Shown piece by piece: positions 10,916-23,002 of a DNA stretch of 64,000 nt. Within the stretch, counting starts at the first letter, position 1. Every line of letters begins with the position of its first letter. The notes beneath the pieces are model-generated. The model was given only the letters and a program-made list of their open reading frames with translations. It ran no database searches and was not told the DNA's origin. The stretch covers positions 1,054,001 to 1,118,000 of the forward strand of contig WJXW01000003.1 in NCBI GenBank assembly GCA_015832175.1. Reading direction: 5' to 3'. This stretch comes from Paraphaeosphaeria minitans. Lineage: Eukaryota > Ascomycota > Dothideomycetes > Pleosporales > Didymosphaeriaceae. The position numbers were made by a program, and so were the translations under genes.

Positions 10916-11904
10916 CCATTTATTAACTCCTCTAATCTCGTAACCTGATTTCCATCTGCGATCCAGAATCTTGACTCAGATCGTCGGGGGACTACAATGA
11001 TGGCTCTAGTGCCATGGCCGCCTATTAGCCGAAATGAACATCGCGAACCAGCGGGGATGAGGATCCATCGTGGTCCTATATAGAGCACATTGTTCATCGA
11101 ACTTGGACTCGCCCTCACGCTGTCGCCTGCGCACGGCCAGTGTTGCCTCCAGTGGTGCGTACGAATCTCCGAGGACAATGTTTGAAGGAGGGACTCGCAA
11201 GGCTGACGTGATGTGTAGGGCTAGCATGCGAAAACGTCAGGCAAACGGCCCCAAACACCCCTCAAAGCGTGAGCTTTGACTTTACACCAACGACTTTCCG
11301 CAGGCAACATCGCTTGAAAAGGCGAGTTGGCATGCAATGGCATCGATAGGGACGGGTTACCGAAGCTAGATTGTCAGTGTTTTGGTCTACCGGTTACTGG
11401 CTGCGTGAAAAGAGTTCCATTTCTTCCCACCGCGACGGATTCGTTCAGTGCGGGAATCTGAAATCCCCAAATTATCGTCATGTCAGCTAGGGTGGCCGCG
11501 CTCGCAAACCACTTCCTCAATAACGCTCGGGGAATTCGTGCGATCGAGCGCCATAATAGCATCTCATCGAGCATATCGCGCCGTCCCGCTGTGGGCGTTT
11601 CGTCACCACACCCCGGAACGGGCCCCATGCGCCACACGTCTCCGGCCATCCCAGCTCTGAGCACCATTTGTTTCTGGTGTTCCTTGGTTTTGGGAATGTA
11701 TAACTCAGCTCTTTTCGATTCAAAGCAGGTAGGTACAGGACGTGAAGAAAACGCTGGAAATATCGAACCAGCCGATGGAATATCGGGACTACTCCGTTAC
11801 CTAACATACTTTTGAGTCGTATACAAATATCTCATGCTTGCATAGGAACACAAAAAAACACTCCACACCCCTATCGTACAGGCTGCTGTCTCGGCGTTCC
11901 CCCG
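10916..11904. other. Intergenic region
   Basis: About 1 kb between two minus-strand secreted-protein genes. Short ORFs in several frames lack family features. No coding call supported. Confidence 0.4.
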
Positions 11905-12733
11905 TCACGCCAATCTCTGAAATCTCCAAGCCATCATCCCCACTGCAACCTTCACCCTCTTCCTAGCCACGTGGCCCGCTTCCCGCTTCGCTGCCTCCTC
12001 CGCCGCCACCTCCGCCCTTTTCCTTTTCTTCGCCGCCATCGCCGCTTGAGCCTTCTGAACCAAGAACGCGGCACCCTCGCCCGCATTGGCACCATACGAC
12101 AGATGCGGCGCCAAAATCACCAGCGATCCAGTACACACCAGATCACCCGGCGCACAAACGATCTTCGTCTTCGCAGTGTCAAAGCCCGGAATCTGAGCCT
12201 TGTCCTGCGTATTCTGCGTGTCGCCGTAGAGGATGACGCCGGCGATCTGGTTCTGCACGGCGGGATCGAGCGACTCGATCGCGCGATGCGAGACCGCCGC
12301 GCCCTGGGAGTAGCCGCCGGCGAGGATCACGCTGTCGGGGCACTGGGTGGCCATCTTGTTGAGGATGTCGGCCATGGCTTGCTTGGACTTTGCGTCGGTG
12401 CCGCCGGGGAGGGCGTTGGGTGCGAGGGCGGCGGCGTATTCAATTCCCTCTGTTGCTACATTGCCAGCTCCGAAGGCGGCTTTGATGCCATCCGAGGTCT
12501 GCGGTCCGCAAATGGTGCCCTGGGCTTGTCAGTGTGGGAGTTTGGAGCGAGGTGTACCGTGGTAGACGCACCATGTTGCCGATCTCGGTAGACCCGCGAG
12601 CGAAGGCGAACATGACATCTTTGCAGCCACCCCGGGTGAACTCGTTGGCGGTCGATCCAGTCGCACGCTTTTCGATCGGGGTGGCAGCAGCCAGGGCCGT
12701 TAGGGCTAGGGTGAGAAAGGCCTGTGTGTACAT
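11905..12733 (-). CDS. Cutinase-family serine esterase with basic C-terminal extension
   Basis: Secreted hydrolase expected to cleave cutin or related polyesters. Exons: 12733..12572 and 12519..11905 (52-nt intron GTGCGT...CTGAC...CCCAG), 258 residues. Signal peptide MYTQAFLTLALTALAAATP. Family blocks: CKDVMFAFARGSTEIGNMG across the intron, CGPQTSDGI, GGYSQGAA with Ser about 125, CAPGDLVC with Asp about 180, and APHLSYG with His about 193, so the catalytic triad is complete. Cutinases normally end soon after the His segment. Here about 50 extra residues follow (QKAQAAMAAKKRKRAEVAAE, then more Arg/Lys/Ala), which is unusual for a secreted enzyme. A missed intron or 3' sequence drift are alternatives for the tail. 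Confidence 0.88.
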
Positions 12734-14025
12734 GTTGAATTATTAAAGGTATGAGTGTAAATGTGGAAATGAACGTAATCAGGAAATGAAAGAGAGTGGA
12801 AGAATGTGCCCAGGGAGATAGACGAAGGTGACCAGTTGCTGATCATCATGGAGTTGCGTATGGGTATACTTATAAGCTCACCAAGTTGCAATGCCAGATA
12901 TCATGCCTCGGTATTCAGAGCGCCACTATGGGGAAGTCACTCGCCAACCCACAGCCAAGTCCGCATTATAGTAGTCCAGACAGTATGATGTACTACATCA
13001 AAGACCACATCATGCAGAGGGGAGCGTTTTCTCCCACCTGAGGTAGAGGTGCAGGGACATCCTGGGCACAAGAGTCGTTGAGCCGAGGAAGGTTGAAGAG
13101 ACGACAGGCGGAGAGTTCTCGAGAGCACCGTTCCAAGATACGACATTAGGTGGAGTTGACGCATTGACCCTGATTGACGCTGGCGTTTGGTATCTTGGGG
13201 TCGTCTGTAACACCGCCTCAGTGGCTACCCATGTATGATGCTGTTTAGGCTCTGCTTGGCAATCTTTTTGCAGCATCCGCACCAGTATCGAGTTTCACCT
13301 TTATAGATCAGATCGAGCGCAATAGTGATTGTGGGATCTGGATCGCCAAGAGAGAAGCTAGATAGTAGAGATGTGAGAAGAGTTGACTACCGTCGGGTAG
13401 CGTGCAGTAGTGTCCGTCATTCGCTTTGAATAAGGTTGCGCTGGCTTGCTGTCACCGATGGCACCTGCATGCTGGTAGCGTTGTGTAGTTGAGACAAGCC
13501 ACAGTTGTTCGCCGACCGAGATGTTTCCAGCGATCGCCAGAGCAGGTTTTCAACGTTACCTATGGGTCAAGCTAAAAAGGAATAAATAACAAGTAGAGAA
13601 ATCGCAAACACTGGAGAGTCTGGAGTCAGAAAGGTTGACAGATTGATGCGCTTCGCCAAATTAAAAGAGTACGGTCCTCACAATAGTCGATGCATGTTCT
13701 TTTCTTGGAAGAAGCAAATGTTTGTACACCAACAGTGTTTCAGATCCGCAAAGATACGCTATCCTTGACACAACAGGGCTCTGGCTTGGCCAATCTCAGG
13801 AATTTCTCATTTGTCGCAACCAGTTTCACACGAGGTTGACATTTGGATGTTGATAACGGATTCATGGTATGATCGCATCGAATAACTCCAAAAATAAATC
13901 TGACATGTTAAGAAAATGTGCACCACGAGACTGGCTGGCGGTTGACTCCGTCAGGAAATTTCGAAACCTAATCGGCGCAAACGCTGGACATAGACTTCGC
14001 CTCCGATTTGCTTTTCCCGTCTCGT
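12734..14025. other. Intergenic region
   Basis: About 1.3 kb holding the cutinase promoter and the 3' flank of the BTB gene. No coding exon, RNA gene or repeat recognised. Confidence 0.4.
12870..12875 (-). promoter_or_regulatory. Possible TATA box of the cutinase gene
   Basis: TATAAG on the minus strand in the context CTTATAAGTATA, about 140 bases upstream of the cutinase start codon. Confidence 0.35.
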
Positions 14026-15160
14026 TTATTGCTGTACATCCATCATCGAGAACTGCAGCTCAGGACCAGGCTCCGTAGTGTGTGTCCCGCCGCAAGACGA
14101 ACAAGGAAAACCCTGAGCCAGGAAAACTTTATGATAGTACCGTTTAGACAACGGTCCATGGTCTTTCACCCCGCAATTCGGGCAGGCTCGTCCCATACCT
14201 GCGCCGTTTCTCGACTCGATATATGCACAATCGCGCGGACCAGCGTGCACGTATTGGCATTTGTCGCACATGAAAAGGTGCTCGGAGGTGTCTCTTGTCT
14301 TGGGCCTCGCTAGCAGAAGGTCCGTTGCCAGGTCCGCATTTGACCGGAGGATGTCGACCATAGTCTCTTTTTCGAGAATCGTGGTTAACATGTCAGGGCG
14401 GCTCAGGACGGAATTGATCACTAAACTTCGTAGTTCGGAATGGGTCGTCAATTCCAATGTTGTGTAGTCGTATATTAATGCGGCAATGTCGATCCAGTCG
14501 TCGCTCTTCACCGACGGTACCTGTTTTGCAAAGGAAACACTGGCCAGCTTGTAAAGGGACTGACAGTCGTACTTGTCCGCGATGACCGCAACCTGGGCAT
14601 GGAGGAGGGATCCAGGAGTAGTGTATTTGGATGTGTCGTAGCCTGCCTCGTAGAAGTATGACACCATGCAGTCCAGCGCATCCGCCATCTCGATTTCATC
14701 CTCCAAGGTGATCACGCTAGTCTCTGTCTCCTTTATCAAGGCGTCTGTCAGAGACCGCCATTGATTTGCAAAGACGGGTACTCACTTTGAAACCGATTGT
14801 CATGACGTTGTGGAACCATCTCGAATGGCAGCATGCGATAGCTTTGTGAATCTTCCAGCTCCTCTCGCCAAATTTCAATGTGAGGTCGGAGAAATTGCCT
14901 GCTGTCAGGTACCTGCAGCGTGTTACTGATAGTGGATATGGTAGGATATCATAAGGAGCAAGCATGTCATGACTGCACTCACGCATCTCTTGACTTTGAT
15001 ACCCCTCGGGGTTTAAGTTACTGACGTTGAGATGTCGCGTATGAAGTTTTCTGCTGCCATGGCTGACTAGGTCGATGGTCGCGTGTGTGTTTGGAGGGAT
15101 GGAGGAGGGTTTGCGAGCAAGCATGAGGAGCAGGTAGGTAAAGTTCCCGACGGCAGTCAT
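14026..15160 (-). CDS. BTB/POZ-domain protein with C-terminal Cys-rich zinc-ribbon-like tail
   Basis: Exons: 15160..14983, 14901..14786, 14730..14026, giving 332 residues. The BTB fold starts at GNFSDLTLKFGERSWKIHKA and continues across intron 2 (14731..14785) into ETETSVITLEDEIEMADALD and a helix with YEAGYDTSKY. BTB domains mediate dimerisation or Cullin-3 binding. The last 75 residues carry CxxC pairs (MCDKCQYV, ACPNCGVKDHG, FPCSSCGG) likely to bind zinc. Intron 1 has a good GTGAGT donor but its acceptor is uncertain: GACAG (used here) and the next CAG both keep frame, while the stronger-looking CTGCAG leads to a stop. The first exon is weakly supported; the function is unknown. Confidence 0.78.
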
Positions 15161-15452
15161 GGGCACCTGTGGTACTCAGCTGCCCAGAAACATGGCTCGT
15201 GGCGAGGGAGAAGGCAGTGGAAAGACGGCAAGATGAACGGCAAGGCGGCAACATATCAGTTGTAGCCAAGTTCTCAATACTTGACCACGCCACCTTCCGA
15301 GGTTAGATAGAACCCACCCCATTCGATAGCGCCTTCCCAAAATCCCGCATTTCGCCCGTGCACTCCCCCACCAAGGCCCACCTCTCATTGCGCAACTTTC
15401 CCCACCACCCTCAACATCTCATCTACCTACTGTCTTACGGGATACCCGCACG

Positions 15453-15704
15453 ATGGCCTCCCTCACCGCAATTTATGCCTCCTCCGCATCCTCGGAACCT
15501 CCCTTTACGCACGAGCTCCCGCCCCTCCCGGCCGCCAACGACACCCCCGCCCGCACCGCGTACCTCGCCGCGTTGACGTCCGCCGCAAGGGCGCTGCAAG
15601 ACGACATCAACGCTTTTCTGACGCAGAAGATGGCGGATGACAAGAGCGCTGCCGATGCGAACGAGGAGGCGAATTATGGCGAGGAGGTTGTGGATGCGGA
15701 GTGA
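15453..15704 (+). CDS. GON7: EKC/KEOPS complex subunit Gon7
   Basis: Small subunit of the KEOPS complex that makes N6-threonylcarbamoyl-adenosine (t6A) in tRNA and affects telomeres and transcription. 83 residues, one exon. The pattern matches filamentous-fungal Gon7: a start of MASLTAIYASS, FTHELPPLP, then TAYLAALTSAARALQDDINA and FLTQKMADDK, with an acidic end. Length is in the range of the fungal family. It diverges from the BTB gene over 292 bases. Identification rests on this short conserved core, so it is good but not certain. Confidence 0.8.
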   Translation: MASLTAIYASSASSEPPFTHELPPLPAANDTPARTAYLAALTSAARALQDDINAFLTQKMADDKSAADANEEANYGEEVVDAE

Positions 15705-16280
15705 GGGCATCGCGCATTGCGCGGACTCGCGCGCAAAGATGCGTGCGGGGATTGACATGCACTTCATCGACCGGCTGTCTAGCACGCCTCGGATTCAGAC
15801 TCGGTTTCAGATTCTCACAACCCGCTGAAGACATTGTGCCGCGCCTTCACACCCCAGCTCCTGGCAACGCCGCTTGGTCGCTGCAGTCAATCGACACCTC
15901 TCGCCTATGAATCTCCATCCGAACACGAGGGAGGCACATCCGTCGAGACTAGCGTTTCGGGCAGGGTGGAGAAAGTGTGTTTTGTGGCAGCATGACGCGG
16001 AAAAGCGGGATCAGGCCAGGATGGTCGGAGGGGGCAGGACGACGCAGGACCGCAGACCGGAGTGGAATGTGCTGAGTTGGTCTGGGCTAGTCTGGGCTGG
16101 AGAAACCGATGTGAGAAGGCACAACAAGCTCAAACAGGACCCAAGGCAGCGCAGCGGCCAGAACCACCAGGGTGGCTAGCCAAAGCAACAGTCATAGCCA
16201 CATACAGCACAGTAGAACTCATCTTCAACATATTGTTCCCACAAGCAAGCTACGGGTATCATCCCATCCCATCCCTCTCC
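15705..16280. other. Intergenic region between convergent genes
   Basis: 3' flanks of GON7 and VPS39. No coding sequence supported. Confidence 0.4.
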
Positions 16281-19200
16281 CTATCTCCACCCCACCGCCT
16301 CCCTCGCAGTGCTCTTCCGCCCCACACTGCCCCTCAAACACCCACTATGCACCACTCCCCCATCCGCATAGACCCTGATCGCACTCCCGCCGAACCGCTT
16401 ATGACAAACCGCACAATGCCTCTCCTCGGTGATGACCACCCTGCGATTCAATCCGCCGGGCTTCTTGCCCTGGCCCTCCCCACCTCCGCCCTCGCCCAAC
16501 AGTACCGCAGCCTCGACGTCCACCTTCTCCACGCCCCTCAACCGCGCAACGATCCTCCCACTGTTAAGCAGGGAATTTGCGTTCCTTATACGGCCCTTGA
16601 AGTAGTTCTCTAGATCCTTGACAGGCAGGGAGGGCGGGACGAGGTCGAGCGTTGTGTTCGCCGGCAAGCGGGCGCCGTGGCGGGAGAGGAGGGCGAGGGC
16701 GGGTGGCCAGTTGGGGGCGTGTGGGTGCGGCGGGGACAGGTAGAGGGAGAGGAGGGTGTGGTAGATTGAGGGTTCGTCTGCGTCCACCAGGGGCTGTGGT
16801 GCGGGCGTAGGTGTGGAGGAAGGATGGAAAGAAGAGGAGTGGACTGGGGAGGCGGGGACCGTGGAGAGGTAGGTTGCGTTGCAGTATCTGTTTGGGGTTA
16901 GTTAGATAGATAGGGCAAAAAGGGTGGACGTACTCCTCGGCTTTGGCATAGTCTTTCATGTCGAAGACGTAGATCTGCAAGGCCTGTTTGTGGTTCCCCA
17001 TCTTGCTGAGCACGACTGCGCGCGCTTCGTAGTAATCCGCGTCGTCAGCGGGGAGCTGTCTAAACACGCGCATGGTGTTGTAGTTTGTGCTTGTTTTGAG
17101 GAACGTCTGCAAGCGGTCTCTCCATCGTTGCTTCTCCTCTTCATCTGAGAAGTCGTGGGCTCGGAACCTCTCCAGAAACAAGTCGACCAGCTTTTGGTGG
17201 AACTCTGGCGTCAGATCGTTTAGTTCCTCGATGATGTACTCGAGGTACTTCACGGCAAGCCTAGCGTCGATCTTCTCTAAGAACTCCACCACTTGGTGAC
17301 GAGGAAGCGTTTCCGCATTCTCGGTATCTGCAAGGAAGACTTCCATGCCGAGCTTAGAATCGGTCCGCAGTGGCCATTCCGCAAATTCGAGGATGAGGTC
17401 TATCATCTCGGGTGGTAGCTGTTGGAGATATCCCACAGTTCGCTGAGGGCCTTGGAGCGCGGACGATACTTCCTCTTCTGCTTCGTTCTTCCCAAATTTC
17501 GCGAGGAGCTCCAACGCTTGACGGTGCAGTCTCTTGCCATGGAGAAAATCAATCAGGTCGGCGTACCGACCAGTCTCGTAGAGCTTCTCTTGCACCACAC
17601 CCGGCTCGCAGAAGTTGGGGAGACGGAACAGCGGCCCAGCCAGACCTGGACTTGCCAGCATGTACGCACGGAACAGGGTGGTGTCGACGAGCTGAGCTGC
17701 TTTCAGAAGCTCGGCGGCCCATTCGGCTTGCGCAAGCGGCGTTGTCGTTTGTATGAAGCAGTGGAACGGCGGCTTGTATTCTGCTACTTGGCTTTCGCTT
17801 TGCTGAGGCAGTGGCTCTTTCAACGTGCCATCAATATCGATGTAGCGCTTGATCTGGACCCTACACTGAGCCAGATACGACTGCAGCGCGTGCACCGCGA
17901 GCTTCAAGTCTTTGCCTTCGAGGGTCTTGTCCGGTAGAATCGTCTCCGAGGTGTTTCCTTTGATGCTAGCAGCGTCGGTGGTATCTTCTTTTGGCGTGTT
18001 TATTGATGATCTGATGGATGCAGTATCGGAGTCCACCTTCTTATGGCCTACCAGTCTGCCCATCATCGAACGTCCGATGGTATTCGCTGCCGTCGAGGGC
18101 GCTTCCTTGCTTTCAGTAGGGGCTTTGTCCCCGTTCGTCGTCTCCTCTTCATCAACAACACTTTCCTCATCTTTCACACTTTCCACTGATGAGTAGTTGC
18201 CTGCAATGGATTTGGGATATAGTGCGACGACACGCTCCGGAGGCGCTTTCGCGTCCGTGAACAGATCCATGGCCTCGCGAAACTTGCGTAGCTCGAACAA
18301 AGCCCCTGCCTTGAGCATCATGATCTCTCGTATTCTATCTTCCTTTTCGAGGAGAAGAGTGTCTTCCAGCATATTTAATAGACTGAGTGCCTCATCGAAG
18401 CGACCGTTCGCCACAAGGTCATCGATCTGCGACTCGTAGCTCTGTGCGCCCATCCTCCAAATGCATCGATCGCTGCCTACGAGAAAGCCTTTGCCAGCAT
18501 GAGCTAAGCTGATGTTTGGTTGCGGGACATGAAGGAAGTTTGCGTTTGGTAGGGCGATGGTCTGCAGGAGGTTGAGCGTATCGGGGCTTCTGATTTCTAG
18601 ACCCCCCTTCGCCGGCGGTTGTAGCGACAGCATGTACGGGTACGAGTATGCGAGGCTCTCCGGCGCCGATGGCCAGGGTACCTGTCGCTTGTCGAGGGCA
18701 TTTCCGTCGCTGTCGATGAACAAGCTGTTGACATCCTTGGCCAGCAGCATCTCACCCTCTTGCAGTCTTGTTGCCAGCGGCTTTGGCACCCAGCTCCCCA
18801 TGCCCATGTAGCCCATGCCTGAGGAAGAGACGGCGCCAAACCTGGTGCTGCCTGGCCCACCAGCTTCGCCCAAAGGATTCGGCTTGACGATGTCCTGGAT
18901 TTCCTGGCTCTCGACATCGACCATGACGAACCCAGGATCCATGCCAGCGACAATCTTGGTGCTTGTCGCCCACGTCAGGCTCTTGACCGAAGCAACGAGG
19001 GTGATCTCGGCAGCATCGCCGCTCAGCTCCATGTCCTGCCAGGTCCACAGTATCACCTTGCGCTTGACAGCGACGGCCAGCCTGCTCATGATGGTCGGGA
19101 TGCCCGTGTCAGGATCCTTGACGATGTTGCTCGTCACGGCGAAGGTGGTTGCGCCGCGGGTGCGCTCCAGCTTCTCCTGCAGCGCATACGTCTGCAGGTC

Positions 19201-19595
19201 GTAGACGGAAACATGGTTATCTGACAGCGACAGGAGAATGTTGGCCTCCTTGATGATGGCGAGCTGCTGCACGGGGCGGCGCGAGAACTTGTCCTCTTCA
19301 CGCAGGAGGTCTACCGGCTTGATCTTGGGCGCCCGCGGTTCGGGCCCGTCGCCGCCATTGTGCTCGCCAATCGGCGGGGGCTGCTCGTCGTCTTCGGTGG
19401 TCTCGTTGACGCGGTAGATGCGCAGGGAGCCCGTGTTCAGGCCCACGAGCACTCGGTTGCCTGCGCACCGTCAGTGAGCGTCTCGCGGGCAGACGGTCAG
19501 GGTAGCTGCATACCGTAGGCGAGGATGGATTCGATCTTGGACTTGTCGCGCTGCTTCAGCTCGATGATCGGCCGGGCTGTGAAAGCGGACAGCAT
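16281..19595 (-). CDS. VAM6: HOPS subunit Vps39/Vam6 (CNH domain)
   Basis: Subunit of the HOPS tethering complex for vacuole fusion, working with the Rab Ypt7 and linked to nutrient signalling and vacuole-mitochondria contacts. Exons: 19595..19514, 19460..16934, 16887..16281, giving 1071 residues. The first exon (MLSAFTARPIIELKQRDKSK) followed by ILAYGNRVLVGLNTGSLRIY across intron 1 is typical. A CNH beta-propeller fills about the first 300 residues, then helical repeats follow (KEPLPQQ... region, PPEMIDLILEFAEWPL), and the C-terminus has a RING-like CAVCHKRF...HSGC zinc motif. Intron 2 (GTACGT...AAACAG, 46 nt) joins AEEY to CNATYLS. A low-complexity acidic/serine segment near residue 430 interrupts the repeats. 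This is confidently identified. Confidence 0.93.
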
Positions 19596-20456
19596 CGTGA
19601 GGGCGGCAGAGGAGGGCGATTCATTACGCTGTGGTCATGGTGCTATTTGTGCGGCGACGTTGGTGCTGTCGTGAGCTCCATAGCTGTGTGCATGCGCTGC
19701 GGCCGCCATCGTCATGGTCAACTGGAGCCTTGGCCCGTGCACCACGTTCGTGGCCGTTTCACACGAACCGACAAGCACGCAACACAGCATGAGTGGCTTG
19801 TTTGGAGGAAACACGTCTGCAGGTGACTCCATATCAATTCATTGTCCACGCGTCGAGGAAGCAAATGTATCCTATTCATGGTATGGAAAGTAGCTTTTGG
19901 GGGTATATGGGTGCTGAGAAACTACTCTACATGAAATCACTGAGGAAGCTACTGCAAGTCTCTCCAATTCGCCTGAGAGACGTAGCCGCAGACGGGCCGA
20001 TGAGAAGTGTCGCCTTGTGGCCCGGAACGCCACCATCGCAATGAAAACATATCCAGCCGGAAAAGAAAACCACGCCAAGGGATGTTGGGGTATCGCAGAA
20101 CCAAAGAAGCCATTAGGGAACCTTTCCACGGACCCTGGCCAATCGAGAAGTAAGAATTTTTTTGTGGAAAAGCGACATTGAAAAGGTAGAGAAAAATCCA
20201 TCCAAGCCGTGAGCAGACGCGCCAAACTCATCACCGCCATAGCCACTACAACACCAGCGTACACACCGCATACACACCGATCGCCGTCCGGTCAACGACT
20301 GTCGGTGACAGGTGGTAGCACATGTCATCATTTGGGTATCCTTTGTTCAGCGGTCGTCGAGGTTGGGGTCTGTGGTCAGAAATCGATGCGTGAGGCAAGC
20401 GAAGAACAAATGCTTGGTGCGGTTGCCGGCAGTTGTGCAGCTAGACGGTGGGCGTC
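19596..20456. promoter_or_regulatory. VPS39 upstream region
   Basis: About 860 bases between two minus-strand genes; presumed VPS39 promoter and 3' flank of the next gene. No motif singled out. Confidence 0.4.
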
Positions 20457-21573
20457 CTAGAGAGACTCTTCGAGTACGTCGAGGAGCTCCTGGTTGAGGA
20501 GCTGCGGAATGACTTCCTCCTCGATCTCGTCGACGGGGAGGTAGATGTCCTCCATGGTGGGTATGCACTGGACTTGGTCAAGCGGGTATTGCTCGACCGC
20601 CTGCGAGGTGGTTAGATGCTTCAATCGCACATAAGAACGCCAGTAGTACTGACCTGAAGCTGGCCCCACGGTATTCCGGGCGCGCCCTCCTCCCGAGGGA
20701 GCGGAAGGAATCGACCGCAAGCTGTCTTGGCTCGGTCATCGCCTTCCCACTTCATCTCCGGGAGACTTGGCCAGTCAGCGATCTCGTCCTTGCCGTCCTT
20801 CCAGTCCTTGCACCAGATCGTCTTCATGCCAAGGACACGGGAGAGATTGCCTTCCATGCCTAGATTGGACTCAGGGATGAGGTTGGCTGGTGGCTGTTAG
20901 ATGCCTGTCTGTTCCAATTTTGTTGAAGGGGACACTTACATAGGGAAAAGTCCCGCTTGGTGTCAGGCTGAATTGCTTGGACAGCACGCTCGATCTCCTT
21001 CTGCTTTAGAGCACGGTCTAGCGTCGCTTTCTTTGATGCAAGCATGCCCTCCTTGTGTGCCGTGTAGTCTTGTAGCTTCCATTTCGCGACCTCGCTGTTC
21101 TTGAAGAGGCGGCGCATGGCGTTGCGTATGATGACGAACTCCTGGTGGAGCTGAGCTTCGGAAGACACCCAGGTACGCGAGGTGCGGTATCCATTACCGG
21201 CGAACGAAGGGTTTGCGTGGTGTCCATGTCCATGACCGTATCCAGAACCATTGCGGGGCCTCAGCGGACGAAGGTCTCGAGGTACGAGTGGGCTAGAATG
21301 CTCAGGACCGGGGTTGGCGTTGGGCACGAAGTGGCCGCCAGCTTTCCGAAAGCGGGAGCTTGTGATTTCGGAGAGATCGCCACCATCCGTTGGTGAGCTG
21401 AAAGGAGAAGTCACCCTCGGGGAGTCGTCAGGGGGCTGCACGCTACCAGGGCTATCGCCCTGAAGCGTTTGGCTGCCCTCCGAAGAGGATGATGATGAAG
21501 ATGAATTCTCCTGCAGCTCCACGCCACCACCTCCGGGGAACTCTCCACCTACGTTGTTTCCCTGAGAAGCCAT
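20457..21573 (-). CDS. Conserved fungal protein of unknown function with disordered N-terminus
   Basis: Exons: 21573..20940, 20886..20654, 20600..20457, giving 336 residues. Both introns (53 nt each) have good donors (GTAAGT, GTCAGT) and CTAAC branch points. The first 110 residues are disordered and rich in Gly, Ser, Pro and Asp, with a run of eight serines and a Gly-His run. The rest is ordered: a helix-rich block (HQEFVIIRNAMRRLFKNSEV), then TIWCKDWKDGKDEIADWPSL, MKWEGDDRAKTACGRFLPLP and an acidic end. I recognise this as a pattern seen in other Pezizomycotina orphan proteins but know no function. No signal peptide or membrane segment. Confidence 0.72.
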
Positions 21574-22937
21574 TCAAGGCTGAACGATCCACAGGGCTGA
21601 AAGCGGGGATCAACCACCGGAATCAATAGTGTAGGAGGTGTAGGCAGCAAGAGAAGATTTGTAGAGGATGGAGGCTATCAGGATGGGTGATTCGTAGCGG
21701 AGAAGCGGTAGATACTGTGTGCTATTCGAGATTGCAGTTAGTAATGACCGAAAAAATGGTGGGGTGCTTTGCTGAAGCTTCTCGCATGAGATCGAAGTTA
21801 TGTACTGCCTCGCCGTAGTTGAGCGGTGAAAATTGCAAGCACAGCTGTTCAGTGCCCAGAGAGGGCAGTGACGAATGAAATCAGAAGGCGTGACCCGCTT
21901 TCGCTGGCTTGACTAGATCTGAGGGGTAGGCAAACGCTGCTGTGGGCTTGTGCTACATCCTACTTGCGGATCAAATTTGGAGTGTCTCCAAAACTGATGT
22001 TGGGGAAGCGGTAGAAGAGCTGGTGTAGAAAGTGTAGCAAGACGAGTAGAATGCAGCCGAGTGTACGTACCGAAAGCACCTCGTCGTCCCGTAGCAGCGG
22101 TATCTGTGCTTAAGAACTTCGAAGTGGCGGTATAGGGGAGATACGATACCTAAAAGAGGTTAAATACAGTAGCTCGGGAGCCCCGCTTAGGATAAGCTAG
22201 AGCGGCAATGAGAGGGTGCAGTGAGATGCCACTGAAGTCCCTCATTGAGACTATAGCAGCTCTCACAAGGCGTAGGTGAGAGATTTACTAGTCTAATCAG
22301 GAGGCAACTCGAAGTAGTCACGGGGCTTTTCTGGCTGATGCTGTAAACAGCCCTAGGCTATAGTCGCAAAGAGCAAGGCTTCTTGTCTATATCCAAAACG
22401 AGGCGGCAATATGGGAAGGAGTGCGTACGGGCTAACGGTGTGTGGAAGCGGGCGAAATGCACGCGGGGTCCGTCAGGCGACGTCAATTCGATGAGGTGCG
22501 CGGCGAAGGTTTGCACCCGGGTGCGTTGATCAAGAAACGAAAGAGCGTGGAGCGACGTCGTAGAAGGGCGATGGGTGTATACAAGGCGGAGCGCGACGCG
22601 AGGTTGGCAACCTAGAGGCAGGCGCCCAAAAGAGTAGCCAGGTGAAGCCTCCACAACCTTGGGCACGGTTCTCCGCAACGGCCAACCGCAAATAAGCGTT
22701 GGACCCTGCACGTCGGAGTAACCACAGGACATGGGTCTCGAGCGCGCAGAAGTTGCACTCGAAGAAGTTGGATTTCGACTGCAGTCAGGCGACCTCCGGA
22801 TACAAGTGTCCAGCGTCCACACAAGCCGCCTCGGTGGGAATCTACTTGGGCTCTGGCGGCCTTGACACCAGGACAGCAGAACTCGGGATGGACCACCAAG
22901 AGGTTTCACCCGCCAGCGACCTCGCCGAGATCGGCCT

Positions 22938-23002
22938 TGACTGAGGAGGTTGACTGAGGAGGTTGACTGAGGAGGTTGACTGAGGAGGTTGACTGAGGAG
23001 GT
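22938..23002. repeat. Five perfect 13-nt tandem repeats
   Basis: Unit TGACTGAGGAGGT repeated five times without a mismatch. Perfect identity suggests recent expansion. Confidence 0.95.
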
